DNA of 64,000 bases. It comes from G963663315 sp965231905 (GTDB taxonomy: Bacteria > Pseudomonadota > Gammaproteobacteria > Arenicellales > Poriferihabitantaceae). Every line of letters starts with the position of its first letter. Positions within the stretch are counted from its first letter, which is position 1. Below are positions 34,540 through 44,232 of the stretch, in pieces. The notes beneath the pieces are model-generated. The model ran no database searches, was not told where the DNA came from, and saw only the letters and a program-made list of their open reading frames with translations. Position numbers and translations under genes: made by a program. The stretch covers positions 372,001 through 436,000 of the forward strand of contig CBDDOO010000002.1 of assembly GCA_965231905.1 (NCBI GenBank), written 5' to 3'.

Positions 34540-37338
34540 ATGAAATCCTCTGGCGATAATAATAGCGCGAACAATGTGGACTTGAGTTTCCTGAGCGGCT
34601 CCAACGCCGGTTATCTGGAATCCCTGTATCAGGAAATGGCGGAGCGGGACGCATCCAGTTCATTGTCGGACCAGCAGAAGCAGTGGCAGACCGTGTTTTC
34701 ATCGTTACCGGGAATGACTATCAGCTTCGACCCTGCTGAAGAAACCGGGTATCAGACCTGGTTCGAGAGTCTTGAACATAAACAGGCTCAGGTTTCCAAG
34801 CTGATCATGGCCTGGCGTTCACTGGGTCATTTGCGGGCTGACGTTGACCCGATTGGCGTGATGCCCCGAGGCAGTACCGAAGAAATTCAACTCGAACGCT
34901 ATGATCTCAGCGCCCAGGACCTGGATACGGAGTTCGATACCGGGGATTTGGCCGGGGGCGGACGAATGACCCTGCGTGGGATTCTTGATTTTCTGCAGGA
35001 GGTCTATTGTGGTTCCATCGGCTACGAAATCAGGTATCTGCATTCCTTGGAAAAGCGGACGTGGCTACAGCGACAGGCGGAGATTGAATCCCGGGGTTCG
35101 CCTTTTCCGGATGATCTTCGCATCGAGATACTGGAACGCCTGACTGCGGCGGAAGGCCTGGAAAAGTATCTGCATACCCGATACGTGGGTCAGAAACGCT
35201 TCTCGCTCGAAGGGGGTGAGTCGCTGATTCCAATGATGTCGGATTTGATCCAGCAGTTCGGCGCCAACGGCGTAAAGGAAGTGGTGATTGGAATGGCTCA
35301 TCGTGGGCGATTGAACGTCCTGGTCAATATTCTGGGCAAGGCTCCCAGCGAACTGTTCAGTGAATTCGAGGGTGAGTATGAAACCGATTGCGCCGATACC
35401 CGGACCGGCGATGTGAAATATCATCAGGGGGTATCTTCGGATATCCTGACAGCCGGCGGCAATGTACATGTGGCGCTATCCTTTAATCCATCCCACCTGG
35501 AGATCATCAGCCCGGTCGTAGAGGGCTCAGTCCGGGCCCGTCAGGAGCGACGCAGGGATTCCGCGCGCAAGCAGGTGATTCCCATTCTGATTCATGGGGA
35601 TGCCGCATTTGCCGGACAGGGTGTGGTGATGGAAACGCTGAACATGGCTGCCACGCGGGGATTCTCCACTGGCGGCACCATTCATATCATTGTCAATAAT
35701 CAAATTGGTTTCACCACCAATACACTGGATGCCCGTTCTACGGTCTATTGCACGGAAATTGCAAAACTGGTCCAGGCGCCGATACTTCATGTCAACGGCG
35801 ACGATCCTGACGCGATCATTTTCGCGGCCCGGGTTGCGATGGAATACCGCATGAAATTTGGCGGTGATTTCGTACTGGACGTGGTTTGTTACCGCCGGCA
35901 CGGTCACAATGAAGCCGATGAACCGACAGTGACCCAGCCGATCATGTACGGAAAAATAAAACGCCACAAAACCACGCGACAACTGTACGCGGAGAAACTG
36001 GCGGATGAGGGTGTCATAGAATCATCGACAGCTGATCTTATGGTGCGGCAATACCGGGACAGGCTGGATGAAGGTCATGTGGTTGCAGGCCAGGTAATTG
36101 ATCCGAACAAGGCATTGATGACGCTGGACTGGACACCCTATATGGGAGAGGACTGGCGGGAGGACGTGGATACCGGTGTCGATCCTGAACGCCTGGTTGC
36201 ACTTGCACAAATCCTGGCCCGATCACCGGATGATTTCATCGTACACAAACGAGTTCAGGGAATCCTTGATGAACGGGTCGCGATGTCCAGGGGTTCGATC
36301 CCAATGGATTGGGGTTGCGCCGAATTATTGGCCTATGCCACGCTGGTTGATCAGGAATACCGGGTCCGGTTATCCGGCCAGGACGCGGGGCGGGGAACCT
36401 TTTCCCATCGACATGCCACGTTGCATGATCAGGCCCGGCCCCGTACCCATATTCCATTGCAATATGTGGGAGCGAGCCACAGCGATTTTCTGGTCATAAA
36501 CTCGCTGCTTTCCGAAGAAGCCGTGCTCGGCTTCGAGTTTGGCTATTCAACGACGGAACCCGGAACACTGGTTATCTGGGAGGCCCAGTTTGGTGATTTT
36601 GTGAATGGCGCACAGGTTGTGATTGACCAGTTCATCAGCAGTGGGCAGGCAAAATGGTCCAGGGTTTGCAGTCTGGTTCTGTTTCTGCCTCATGGCATGG
36701 AAGGGCAGGGTCCGGAACATTCTTCAGCGCGGCTGGAACGGTTTCTGCAACTCTGCGCGGAACACAATATGCAGGTCTGCGTACCGACGACACCCGCGCA
36801 GATGTTCCACATGCTGCGCCGTCAGATGATGCGGTCGTTTCGGCGGCCATTGATCGTGATGACCCCAAAGAGTCTGCTGCGACACAAGCTCGCCGTTTGC
36901 GGACCGGATGATCTCGCCCGGGGTCGGTTTCATCCGGTTTTGCCGGAGGTTGATCCATTGCCCACGGAGGCGGTGAAAAAGGTCATTATCTGCTGCGGGA
37001 AGGTCTACTACGATATACTTTCAGCCCGCCGGGACAGGGACCAGCAGGATGTTGCGATCATTCGTCTGGAGCAGATTCATCCATTCCCGGACGTCGAATT
37101 GCAGGCAGAAATGGAAAAATATCCTGACGCCAAAGACGTTGTCTGGTGTCAGGAAGAACCAAAGAATCAGGGCTGCTGGTATCAGATTTTCTACTACCTG
37201 AGAAAATTACTGAATCGGAACCAGAAATTGAGTTATGTGGGACGGGAAGGATCTCCATCTCCTGCGGTCGGGTTCTTCAAGCTCCATCAGAAACAGCAGC
37301 AGAAAGTTGTTCAGGATGCGCTCGCTGTAAATGTTTAG
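34540..37338 (+). CDS. sucA: 2-oxoglutarate dehydrogenase E1 component
   Basis: A 932-residue thiamine-diphosphate-dependent decarboxylase, the usual SucA length. N-terminal E2-binding helix (SGSNAGYLESLYQEMA), then SLIPMMSDLIQQFG, VVIGMAHRGRLNVLVNILGK, the TPP and Mg site (HGDAAFAGQGVVMETLNMA, IVNNQIGFTT), the RRHGHNEADEP block and the transketolase-like pyrimidine domain (FEFGYSTTEP, ..LPHGMEGQGPEHSSAR..). It decarboxylates 2-oxoglutarate and passes the succinyl group to E2 in the TCA cycle. First gene of a sucA-sucB-lpd operon; the gap to sucB is 39 bases. Confidence 0.97.
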   Translation: MKSSGDNNSANNVDLSFLSGSNAGYLESLYQEMAERDASSSLSDQQKQWQTVFSSLPGMTISFDPAEETGYQTWFESLEHKQAQVSKLIMAWRSLGHLRADVDPIGVMPRGSTEEIQLERYDLSAQDLDTEFDTGDLAGGGRMTLRGILDFLQEVYCGSIGYEIRYLHSLEKRTWLQRQAEIESRGSPFPDDLRIEILERLTAAEGLEKYLHTRYVGQKRFSLEGGESLIPMMSDLIQQFGANGVKEVVIGMAHRGRLNVLVNILGKAPSELFSEFEGEYETDCADTRTGDVKYHQGVSSDILTAGGNVHVALSFNPSHLEIISPVVEGSVRARQERRRDSARKQVIPILIHGDAAFAGQGVVMETLNMAATRGFSTGGTIHIIVNNQIGFTTNTLDARSTVYCTEIAKLVQAPILHVNGDDPDAIIFAARVAMEYRMKFGGDFVLDVVCYRRHGHNEADEPTVTQPIMYGKIKRHKTTRQLYAEKLADEGVIESSTADLMVRQYRDRLDEGHVVAGQVIDPNKALMTLDWTPYMGEDWREDVDTGVDPERLVALAQILARSPDDFIVHKRVQGILDERVAMSRGSIPMDWGCAELLAYATLVDQEYRVRLSGQDAGRGTFSHRHATLHDQARPRTHIPLQYVGASHSDFLVINSLLSEEAVLGFEFGYSTTEPGTLVIWEAQFGDFVNGAQVVIDQFISSGQAKWSRVCSLVLFLPHGMEGQGPEHSSARLERFLQLCAEHNMQVCVPTTPAQMFHMLRRQMMRSFRRPLIVMTPKSLLRHKLAVCGPDDLARGRFHPVLPEVDPLPTEAVKKVIICCGKVYYDILSARRDRDQQDVAIIRLEQIHPFPDVELQAEMEKYPDAKDVVWCQEEPKNQGCWYQIFYYLRKLLNRNQKLSYVGREGSPSPAVGFFKLHQKQQQKVVQDALAVNV

Positions 37339-37377
37339 TATATGAATCTGGCAACAATTTTCGGATAGATATCAATC

Positions 37378-38715
37378 ATGACCATTGAAATAAAAGTGCC
37401 GGAACTCCCTGAGTCCGTGGCGGATGCGTTGCTGCTCGAATGGAGCAAGCAGCCGGGTGACCGTGTTCACAGGGATGAAATACTGGTTGAGGTGGAAACC
37501 GATAAAGTGGTGCTTGAAGTACCGGCGCCCGCGGACGGTACTTTGCTCGAAATCGTCGAACAAACGGGCGCCACCGTTTTGTCCGGGCAGGCGCTCGCTC
37601 ATATCGAACCGGGCGCCGGCACGGATGATCTCACAGCTTTAACGGAAATGGCCGAGCAGGCCCTGACTGATATTGACTCCGTAAAAGCCGGTTCCTCAGG
37701 TACTGACAGTCCAGCCCGGGGCGTTCAGGAAAGCGGGGGTATTGCTTCCGGGGGCGGCGGCAGGAAATTCGGCCCGGCCGCACGCAGGTTGATGGATGAA
37801 AACGGACTGGATCCGGCGCAAATCAGCGGTTCAGGCCGTGATGGACTGATAACCAGGGAAGACGTGCTCAGTCACATGGCCACTGCCGGCCGATCAGAGT
37901 CTGACAAGGGAAGCGCCACGGCGGCGGCTGGCAAAGCCGGTCAGGATCTGTCTCCACAATCTGTTGCCGCGCCCGCCGGGACTGAATCTACTGTCCCGGA
38001 TTCTGCTGATGGACTGCGGCGACAGAACCGGGCGCCGATGAGCCGTTTGCGACAGACCATTGCTGACCGGTTGCTGCATTCCCAGCGCAATGCGGCCCTG
38101 CTGACTACCTTCAACGAAGTGAACATGCAGCCGGTGATGGAGCTGCGCTCCAGATACAAGGAAGCCTTCGAGAAAAAACATGGCGCCCGCCTCGGTTTCA
38201 TGTCCTTTTTCGTCAAGGCCAGTGTGGTCGGACTACAAAAATTTCCTCTGGTCAATTCCTATATAGACGGGACTGACATTGTTCAGCATAACTATTGTGA
38301 CATTGGTATTGCCGTGGCATCTCCGAGAGGGCTTGTCGTTCCAGCGCTGCGAAGTTGCGAATCCATGAGTTATGCCCGGGTTGAGCAACAGATACAGGAA
38401 TTCGGCGCCCGCGCGAAACAGGGGAAGATTGCCATGGATGAACTGACCGGCGGGACCTTTACCATTACCAATGGCGGTGTGTTTGGCTCTTTGCTCTCCA
38501 CTCCGATTGTCAATCCACCGCAAAGCGCCATATTGGGTATGCACAAGATACAACAACGGCCGATGGCGGAAGAGGGTGAAGTGGTGATCCGGCCCATGAT
38601 GTATCTGGCGCTCTCTTATGATCACCGGATTATTGATGGCAAGGAGGCGGTTCAGTTTCTGGTTACCATAAAGGACATGCTGGAAGATCCTGCCAGATTG
38701 CTGCTGGATTGTTAA
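37378..38715 (+). CDS. sucB: Dihydrolipoamide succinyltransferase (E2)
   Basis: A 445-residue E2 core subunit. Residues 1-80 form the lipoyl domain, with the lipoylated Lys43 in VETDKVVLEVPAP. A flexible linker (about 95-125, serine- and glycine-rich) leads to the peripheral subunit-binding domain (KFGPAARRLMDENGLDPAQISGSGRDGLITREDV), a second linker, and the catalytic domain with LALSYDHRIIDGKEAV, which contains the catalytic His and Asp. It transfers the succinyl group to CoA. Located between E1 and E3 genes in the expected order. Confidence 0.96.
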   Translation: MTIEIKVPELPESVADALLLEWSKQPGDRVHRDEILVEVETDKVVLEVPAPADGTLLEIVEQTGATVLSGQALAHIEPGAGTDDLTALTEMAEQALTDIDSVKAGSSGTDSPARGVQESGGIASGGGGRKFGPAARRLMDENGLDPAQISGSGRDGLITREDVLSHMATAGRSESDKGSATAAAGKAGQDLSPQSVAAPAGTESTVPDSADGLRRQNRAPMSRLRQTIADRLLHSQRNAALLTTFNEVNMQPVMELRSRYKEAFEKKHGARLGFMSFFVKASVVGLQKFPLVNSYIDGTDIVQHNYCDIGIAVASPRGLVVPALRSCESMSYARVEQQIQEFGARAKQGKIAMDELTGGTFTITNGGVFGSLLSTPIVNPPQSAILGMHKIQQRPMAEEGEVVIRPMMYLALSYDHRIIDGKEAVQFLVTIKDMLEDPARLLLDC

Positions 38716-38745
38716 ACTCGATTGATCTGTCCGGGGGGCGAAACT

Positions 38746-40194
38746 ATGTCGGATGAATTGGATGTAATTGTGATCGGCGCCGGGCCGGGGGGTTATGTCG
38801 CCGCTATCCGGTGTGCCCAGCTTGGGCTGAATACGGCTTGTATTGATAACCAGGTCAACTCCGAAATCAATTCCGCAGGTGGAGCGAGTCTGGGAGGCGC
38901 CTGTTTGAATGTGGGCTGCATCCCTTCCAAGGCGCTGCTTGATTCGTCCGAACAGTACCACAAAATTACGCATCAGTTTCCCGCCCATGGCATTACGGTC
39001 GAAAACGTGTCTCTCGATATTGCCGCAATGCAGGCTCGAAAACGGAACATCGTCAAACAACTGACGGGGGGCATCACGCAATTATTCAAAGCCAACAAGG
39101 TGATGTCAATTCATGGATTCGGGCAGGTGGCGGCCAACGGCAGGGTTCATGTTCTCGACCATGATGGCGTTGTGACCGATACTCTGGCTGCCCGTGAAAT
39201 TATCCTCGCCCCGGGCTCTGTCCCGATCGAATTGCCGAACATCCCTTTCGATCATGAGGTTGTGGTGGACTCGACGGGGGCGCTGGGCTTTGATCATGTG
39301 CCCGCCCGACTGGGGATTATCGGCGCCGGCGTAATCGGACTTGAACTCGGCAGTGTGTGGAATCGCCTCGGGTCGCAGGTCATTATCATGGAAGCGTTGG
39401 AAGACTTTCTTCCGGTGGCGGATCATCAGGTCGCTCGTGAAGCGAAAAAACAACTGACCCGGCAAGGTCTGGATATCCGCCTGGGAGCCATGGTTGAATC
39501 GGTTGACGGGACGAATGCGGGAACGGACGGCCTGCAGGTGAGCTACCGCCAGCAGGGTCAGGCATTTCAGATTGCAGTGGATCGACTGATTGTCGCGATT
39601 GGACGCAAGCCTGCAACCGACGGCCTGATCGCGCCGGACTGTGGCGTTGCGACCGACAGCCGGGGGTTTATCGAAGTGGACGATCAATGCAGAACCAGCG
39701 TGCCCCATATATGGGCTGTCGGCGACGCGGTACGCGGCCCGATGCTGGCCCACAAGAGTTCGGAAGAAGGCGTCGCTGTAGCCGAGCGCATTGCCGGCGG
39801 AGTCGGTCACGTCGATTTCAATTGCGTACCGTGGGTGATCTATACCGCTCCTGAAATAGCCTGGGCAGGTCAGACGGAGAAGCAGTTGAAGGAGCAGGGA
39901 ATCGAAGTCAGAACCGGCCAGTTTCCGTTTGCCGCCAATGGCCGTGCACGGGCGATGGAAGAACCTGTCGGCTTTGTCAAAATGGTTGCCGACAAGGATA
40001 CAGACCGATTGCTGGGTGTGCACATGATCGGCCCGCATGTATCCGAGTTGATCAATGAGTGTGTGCTGGCCATGGAGTATCAGGCCAGTTCGGAGGATCT
40101 GGCGAGAACCATTCACGCCCACCCCACATTGTCCGAATCGGTTCACGAAGCGGCGCTGGCGGTAGACCGGCGCGCGATCCATAAAGCGCGTTGA
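38746..40194 (+). CDS. lpdA: Dihydrolipoamide dehydrogenase (E3)
   Basis: A 482-residue flavoprotein. FAD-binding GAGPGGYVAAIRCAQLG, redox disulfide in GGACLNVGCIPSK, NAD-binding GIIGAGVIGLELGSVWNRLG, the second FAD block (HIWAVGDAVRGPMLAHKSSEEG) and the active-site His-Glu in HAHPTLSESVHEAAL. It reoxidises dihydrolipoamide of E2, reducing NAD. ATG 38746 follows a GGGGGGCG stretch serving as ribosome binding site; a TTG at 38722 would add 8 residues. Third gene of the 2-oxoglutarate dehydrogenase operon, 30 bases after sucB. Confidence 0.96.
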   Translation: MSDELDVIVIGAGPGGYVAAIRCAQLGLNTACIDNQVNSEINSAGGASLGGACLNVGCIPSKALLDSSEQYHKITHQFPAHGITVENVSLDIAAMQARKRNIVKQLTGGITQLFKANKVMSIHGFGQVAANGRVHVLDHDGVVTDTLAAREIILAPGSVPIELPNIPFDHEVVVDSTGALGFDHVPARLGIIGAGVIGLELGSVWNRLGSQVIIMEALEDFLPVADHQVAREAKKQLTRQGLDIRLGAMVESVDGTNAGTDGLQVSYRQQGQAFQIAVDRLIVAIGRKPATDGLIAPDCGVATDSRGFIEVDDQCRTSVPHIWAVGDAVRGPMLAHKSSEEGVAVAERIAGGVGHVDFNCVPWVIYTAPEIAWAGQTEKQLKEQGIEVRTGQFPFAANGRARAMEEPVGFVKMVADKDTDRLLGVHMIGPHVSELINECVLAMEYQASSEDLARTIHAHPTLSESVHEAALAVDRRAIHKAR

Positions 40195-40247
40195 TTGCTG
40201 CCGCCTCAATCATTCTTCCCGTCGACCGGGGATCCGACCATTCAATC

Positions 40248-40310
40248 ACTCCCCCCTTGAGGGGGAGTCCGCGATCCAAGGGCGTAGCCCGCTGGAGAGC
40301 GGGTGGGGGG
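40248..40310. repeat. Double-hairpin intergenic repeat after lpdA
   Basis: First hairpin ACTCCCCC (40248-40255) with GGGGGAGT (40261-40268); second CCCGCT (40288-40293) with AGCGGG (40298-40303). No T-run follows, so it is more like a dispersed intergenic repeat than an intrinsic terminator. It ends in a G-rich tract. Confidence 0.55.
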
Positions 40311-40349
40311 AATGGGGAGGAATCAGCTATCCCTTAATCGTGCAGTTCG

Positions 40350-41741
40350 ATGCGTAGTCCGCCGGTAATAACCCCGCCGAAAGAGATTTTCAAGGCCTAC
40401 GACATTCGCGGTGTGGTTGCCACTTCACTGACTGCGGATGCAGTCGAATGGATTGGCAAGGCGCTCGGCAGCCAGATGCTTGACCAGGGCGTTAGCGTTT
40501 CGGTGACAGGTCGGGATGGCCGATTGACCGGGCCGGAACTGGTGGAGGCCCTGAATCGGGGCATTTTGTCGACCGGCTGCAATGTGATTGAAATCGGACA
40601 GGCGCCGACCCCGGCGCTGTATTTCGCTGCCGCTGGATTGACAGGCGGAACCGGGGTGCAGGTCACCGGCAGCCACAATCCGCCCGAATACAACGGCCTG
40701 AAAATGATGATTGATGGCGTCACTCTGGCCGGGGAAGCGATTCAACATATCAGGCGGCGAATCCTGAACAATGATTTGAGAACCGGTCAGGGGGAGTTGA
40801 CTCACCAGCCAATATTGCCGCGATACTGCGATGCAATCATCCAGGATGTTTCCCTGTCGCGTTCGCTTAAACTGGTTCTGGATTGTGGCAACGGCGTGGC
40901 CGGTGACGGCGCTCCCGCAATATTTCGCGCGCTCGGTTGTGAAGTGATTGAACTGTTCTGTGAGGTGGATGGAACCTTTCCGAACCATCATCCTGATCCG
41001 GGGCAGCCTGAAAACCTGCAGGATCTGATCGAGACGGTGAAAGAACACGATGCCGATCTTGGCATCGCCTTTGATGGCGATGGTGACCGGCTTGGGGTCG
41101 TCTCATCAACCGGAGAGGTGATCTGGCCTGATCGGCTAATGGCGTTGTTCGCACAGGAACTGCTGCAACTTCACCGGGGCGCGGAAATCATTTTCGATGT
41201 CAAGTGTTCCCGCATATTGCCGGAAGTCATCGAACGCAATGGAGGCAAGGCCACGATATGGAAATGCGGCCATTCGCTGATAAAGAGTAAGCTCCGGGAA
41301 ACCGGAGCGATTCTGGCCGGGGAAATGAGTGGCCATATCTTTTTCAATGATCGCTGGGGCGGTTTCGATGATGGAATTTACGCAGGGGTACGGTTATGTG
41401 AACTGTTGACCCGGCGCGGAAACCATCCCGATGAAATATTCGATTCGATCCCGAATACCATCAATACACCTGAGTTGCGTCTGGAGATGGACGAAGGCGA
41501 ACCTCGTCGACTGGTTGAAGAACTGGTCAAGGCCGCACACTTCGATGATGCAACAGTCAATACGATGGACGGCCTTCGTGTTGATTTCGATGACGGCTTC
41601 GGGCTGCTCAGAACCTCGAACACGACCCCGGCCATCACCATGCGATTCGAAGCCGGAAATCAAGACCGGCTTGCAGTGATACAACAGGAATTCCGGGATC
41701 TGTTCGCCTCGGTCAGGCCCGGAATTGAGTTGCCGTTTTGA
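40350..41741 (+). CDS. algC: Phosphomannomutase/phosphoglucomutase
   Basis: A 463-residue alpha-D-phosphohexomutase. It starts with FKAYDIRGVVATSLTADAVEWIGKALG, has the active phosphoserine loop GVQVTGSHNPPEYNGLKMM, the Mg-binding AFDGDGDRLGVV, the sugar-binding AGEMSGHIFFNDRWGGFDDGIY and the C-terminal phosphate-binding RTSNTTPAITMRFEA. It interconverts mannose or glucose 1- and 6-phosphates for exopolysaccharide, LPS and nucleotide sugars. The symbol follows the Pseudomonas enzyme of the same architecture. A double-hairpin repeat precedes it, separating it from lpdA. Confidence 0.93.
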   Translation: MRSPPVITPPKEIFKAYDIRGVVATSLTADAVEWIGKALGSQMLDQGVSVSVTGRDGRLTGPELVEALNRGILSTGCNVIEIGQAPTPALYFAAAGLTGGTGVQVTGSHNPPEYNGLKMMIDGVTLAGEAIQHIRRRILNNDLRTGQGELTHQPILPRYCDAIIQDVSLSRSLKLVLDCGNGVAGDGAPAIFRALGCEVIELFCEVDGTFPNHHPDPGQPENLQDLIETVKEHDADLGIAFDGDGDRLGVVSSTGEVIWPDRLMALFAQELLQLHRGAEIIFDVKCSRILPEVIERNGGKATIWKCGHSLIKSKLRETGAILAGEMSGHIFFNDRWGGFDDGIYAGVRLCELLTRRGNHPDEIFDSIPNTINTPELRLEMDEGEPRRLVEELVKAAHFDDATVNTMDGLRVDFDDGFGLLRTSNTTPAITMRFEAGNQDRLAVIQQEFRDLFASVRPGIELPF

Positions 41742-41849
41742 GTGGTAAAGATGGTCTCCTGCTGATCATGGCGAATGATTTTCCTGGTAAACGGACGTTC
41801 GTACATGGGAGCTCTCCGTGGTTTTTAATCGGTTATGAAACAGGGGATA

Positions 41850-42205
41850 TTATTTATAGTGAGCGTATGCACGGTAAGCTTTCCCTTCGTGATTTAAGAA
41901 GAACACTTCTGCTGACAATCCGTTGGGCCCTTGTAGTTTATAGTTATACTGTTTGCGCCAAGACACACATTGATAGTTTCAAAGTGGAGATCGGGTTGTT
42001 TCTGTAGTCCCAGACACCAGTACTCCCGGACGGCCTCCTTACCTTTTAGCGTTCCTGACGCAATCCCCATTCTGGACACGATAAGAGGGGAGGACATTTC
42101 AAAATCTTCGGTATAGTGTGACAATATTTTATCTATGTCGTGGGAGTTCCAGGCTTCAACCCATTCTCTGGAAAATTTCTCCGCTATTTCGGTCTGTACT
42201 GTCAT
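41850..42205 (-). pseudogene. NTF2/SnoaL-like protein with frameshift
   Basis: The frame from ATG 42205 reads MTVQTEIAEKFSREWVEAWNSHDIDKILSHYTEDFEM, a typical NTF2-like domain of about 120 residues, as far as ITINYKG. It then runs into GPTDCQQKCSS and a stop near 41893. The next frame continues PNGLSAEVFFLNHEGKAYRAYAHYK to TAA at 41850-41852, exactly the expected end of the family. One base appears lost in the GGGCCC run near 41925-41930. A sequencing error in the homopolymer or a real mutation would look the same. The function of these domains varies. Confidence 0.75.
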
Positions 42206-42277
42206 GATTGATTTTATTTGAAAGTTGTTCGGATTAATTTAACACGACTGGTAAATTGATATGAAGGCGGAGTAATA

Positions 42278-43704
42278 CTAGGGTCTCCCCATTTTTTCAT
42301 GAGAGAATTGGCGTAAGCCGCCCGTTGTGGATGAACAGGTCGGCTTGTATGGGCGGCGGGCGTTTGGGCTTTCTCCACCAGTCATAAAAAAGGGTTTTGG
42401 CGTCGGCAAACAACGCCTGCCAACCGGATAACAGCGTGTAGAACGGGAAAACCAGGGGTTTGTGACTCTTTTGCCGCTGGGCCTTGTCGATCAACCGACT
42501 CCCCTGATTCTGATGACAGGCCAGCAATCCCCAGGCTAACGTCGCCAGCGCAACCAGATTCTGCAAGGTCGTCAATTTCCTCGCCTGTACCCGCTCCAAT
42601 CCGAATCCCTGCTTGCTGAACCGATACCCTTCCTCACAGGCCCAACGACCCATGTACGATTGAATCAGACGCTCTCCTTGCAACCGACCCCGTATCCGCT
42701 CGGTACTGACCAATACCATCGGTTGCTGTTTGCCATGACGCACCACAACCATCGACAACGGCGTATCCGGATGATCTTTCAAGAATACCGTAGTGATGCC
42801 AAAACGTACCGATTCCCGGTGTTCCTTCTTCAACTGACCCCGGTGTTTAAGGGGTAACCGACGCGCAATCTGTTGCGCCGTCCTCTTCGACCCTCTCCAC
42901 AACCAGTGACGCTGATTGGCCGCCGGCGCCAGAATCTTCCAATCCCCCTGAATCCAGAAATCCCATAACACCCCCCGGTCTCCGCCCCGGTCTATTACCC
43001 ATAACGGACGACTCTCCAAACTCCCCTGTACCCGCTCCATGACATTCATCATGTCCCGATTCTCACTCTTGTAGGAACCTCGAACTGACGACAGCAAACG
43101 AGTCAGCAACGGAAATGTCTGGCCACTATCCAAACATCGTGCCACCACACTCAATAACGGATAACCCTTCACAATATCCCCTTTATCTCCATCCCGTACC
43201 CGACATAACCCTTCGCTGGCGCTACTGCCTTCCCGATTCAAATCTCCCGGATCAATCGCGACCACCATATCTCCCGTCACATGTCCTGACATCTTCTCCA
43301 GTAAACGACCTTCCGCTTCCCATGCAATCTCGCCATGTTTCCCCAACATCCGCGATAACCGCTTCACCGTGTGATGCAGACGAGTCTGCTCTTTCAAACT
43401 CCGGCCAATCCTGGATAACTGCAAACTCCCACTGCTTAATATGCCCACCATGACCTCCGCCATCAGCTTGGCTACCGGCTGGCTGATGACTTCACTCGAT
43501 TGATTCACACAATCCGTAATTCGGACTTTCCATTTGGTGCGTTCCCGGCTATCATTCATCATCAGAGTTCTCTTTTGGGTTCAGTAGTTTATGGTAAAAC
43601 CATTGTACCAGAAGCAGAACTCTGATCCCATCCAATATCCCCCTTTTCTACAACCTTTTCAACCGCTTATATAACCCTCAAATAAAAAATGGGGAGACTT
43701 TAGT
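42278..43704 (-). mobile_element. IS4-type insertion sequence, about 1.43 kb
   Basis: Contains one intact transposase gene. Ends share CTAGGGTCTCCCCATTTTTT (left) and CTAAAGTCTCCCCATTTTTT (right, reverse complement). GAGTAATA flanks the element on both sides (42270-42277 and 43705-43712), a perfect 8-base target duplication. The inferred right edge could shift by one base. Confidence 0.88.
42297..43562 (-). CDS. IS4-family DDE transposase
   Basis: A 421-residue transposase. MVVAIDPGDLNREG supplies the first Asp, LWVIDRGGDRGVLWDF the second, and YMGRWACEEGYRFSKQGFGLERV the Glu in the Y-R-E-K signature of IS4-type enzymes. Residues 185-330 form the long beta-strand insertion typical of the group. 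The frame is complete from an ATG at 43562 to a stop 19 bases from the left end, so the element may still be mobile. It sits between a frameshifted NTF2-like gene and a truncated ATPase gene. Confidence 0.9.
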   Translation of the reverse strand: MMNDSRERTKWKVRITDCVNQSSEVISQPVAKLMAEVMVGILSSGSLQLSRIGRSLKEQTRLHHTVKRLSRMLGKHGEIAWEAEGRLLEKMSGHVTGDMVVAIDPGDLNREGSSASEGLCRVRDGDKGDIVKGYPLLSVVARCLDSGQTFPLLTRLLSSVRGSYKSENRDMMNVMERVQGSLESRPLWVIDRGGDRGVLWDFWIQGDWKILAPAANQRHWLWRGSKRTAQQIARRLPLKHRGQLKKEHRESVRFGITTVFLKDHPDTPLSMVVVRHGKQQPMVLVSTERIRGRLQGERLIQSYMGRWACEEGYRFSKQGFGLERVQARKLTTLQNLVALATLAWGLLACHQNQGSRLIDKAQRQKSHKPLVFPFYTLLSGWQALFADAKTLFYDWWRKPKRPPPIQADLFIHNGRLTPILS

Positions 43705-43790
43705 GAGTAATAATCGCTACGCACAGGAAAGCAAGCAGGCCCCTTCCTCGTCACATTGCCTTCTTAGACAGATCGACGTTGCGCCACTCG

Positions 43791-44222
43791 TTAACCGAAA
43801 GTCGGCAGTTCACCGATAACGCCGCTTCGGTATTGTTTCTGGAGGTTGCCGTCACGCCGAAGACCCGTGACATCGCGCGCTCCATGGACACGAGTGACAC
43901 CATCCTGATCCTTCTCTACTACAAAAACCTCTTCTTTCTCCAGACCGTCCAGTACGGACAGATTGTGGAGCGAGCAGATCAATTGTGCATTGTTCCGGTT
44001 GGTTTGCTCATTTCGGAACCAATCCAGAATTTCTGCTGAAAGTTCCGAGTGGAAATCGGAGTCCAGAGCATCCATTATCACCAAATGACCGGTTTTGATA
44101 GCAAAGTTGAGTTGCGGAAATGTATGTACCAGGTGACGCGTGCCTGCTGATTCACTGTCCAGAACAACAGGCGTGTCCAAACCTTCATGCTCGAAGACCA
44201 ACAGCGATTTACCATCTGCCAA
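43791..44222 (-). pseudogene. C-terminal part of an AAA15-like ATPase (truncated)
   Basis: About 143 residues. SLLVFEHEG, then VVLDSESAGTRHLVHTFPQL, the Walker-B-region HLVIMDALDSDFHSELSAEIL and AQLICSLHNLSVLDG belong to the C-terminal half of AAA15-type ATPases found in abortive-infection and other defence genes. The Walker A half is missing: homology stops at about 44222, where a GmrSD-like gene begins on the opposite strand. No proper start codon is visible (a TTG only). The fragment is therefore very likely dead. Confidence 0.75.
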
Positions 44223-44232
44223 TTCCCTATTT

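Noticed and set aside
41738..42007. Plus-strand 89-codon frame after algC
   Set aside because: TTG start, no ribosome binding site and no family pattern; it lies opposite the NTF2-like gene, whose minus-strand translation is convincing.
43713..43790. Short minus-strand frame downstream of the truncated ATPase, interrupted by the IS4-type element
   Set aside because: Even after removing the element it gives only about 26 codons with no recognisable pattern.
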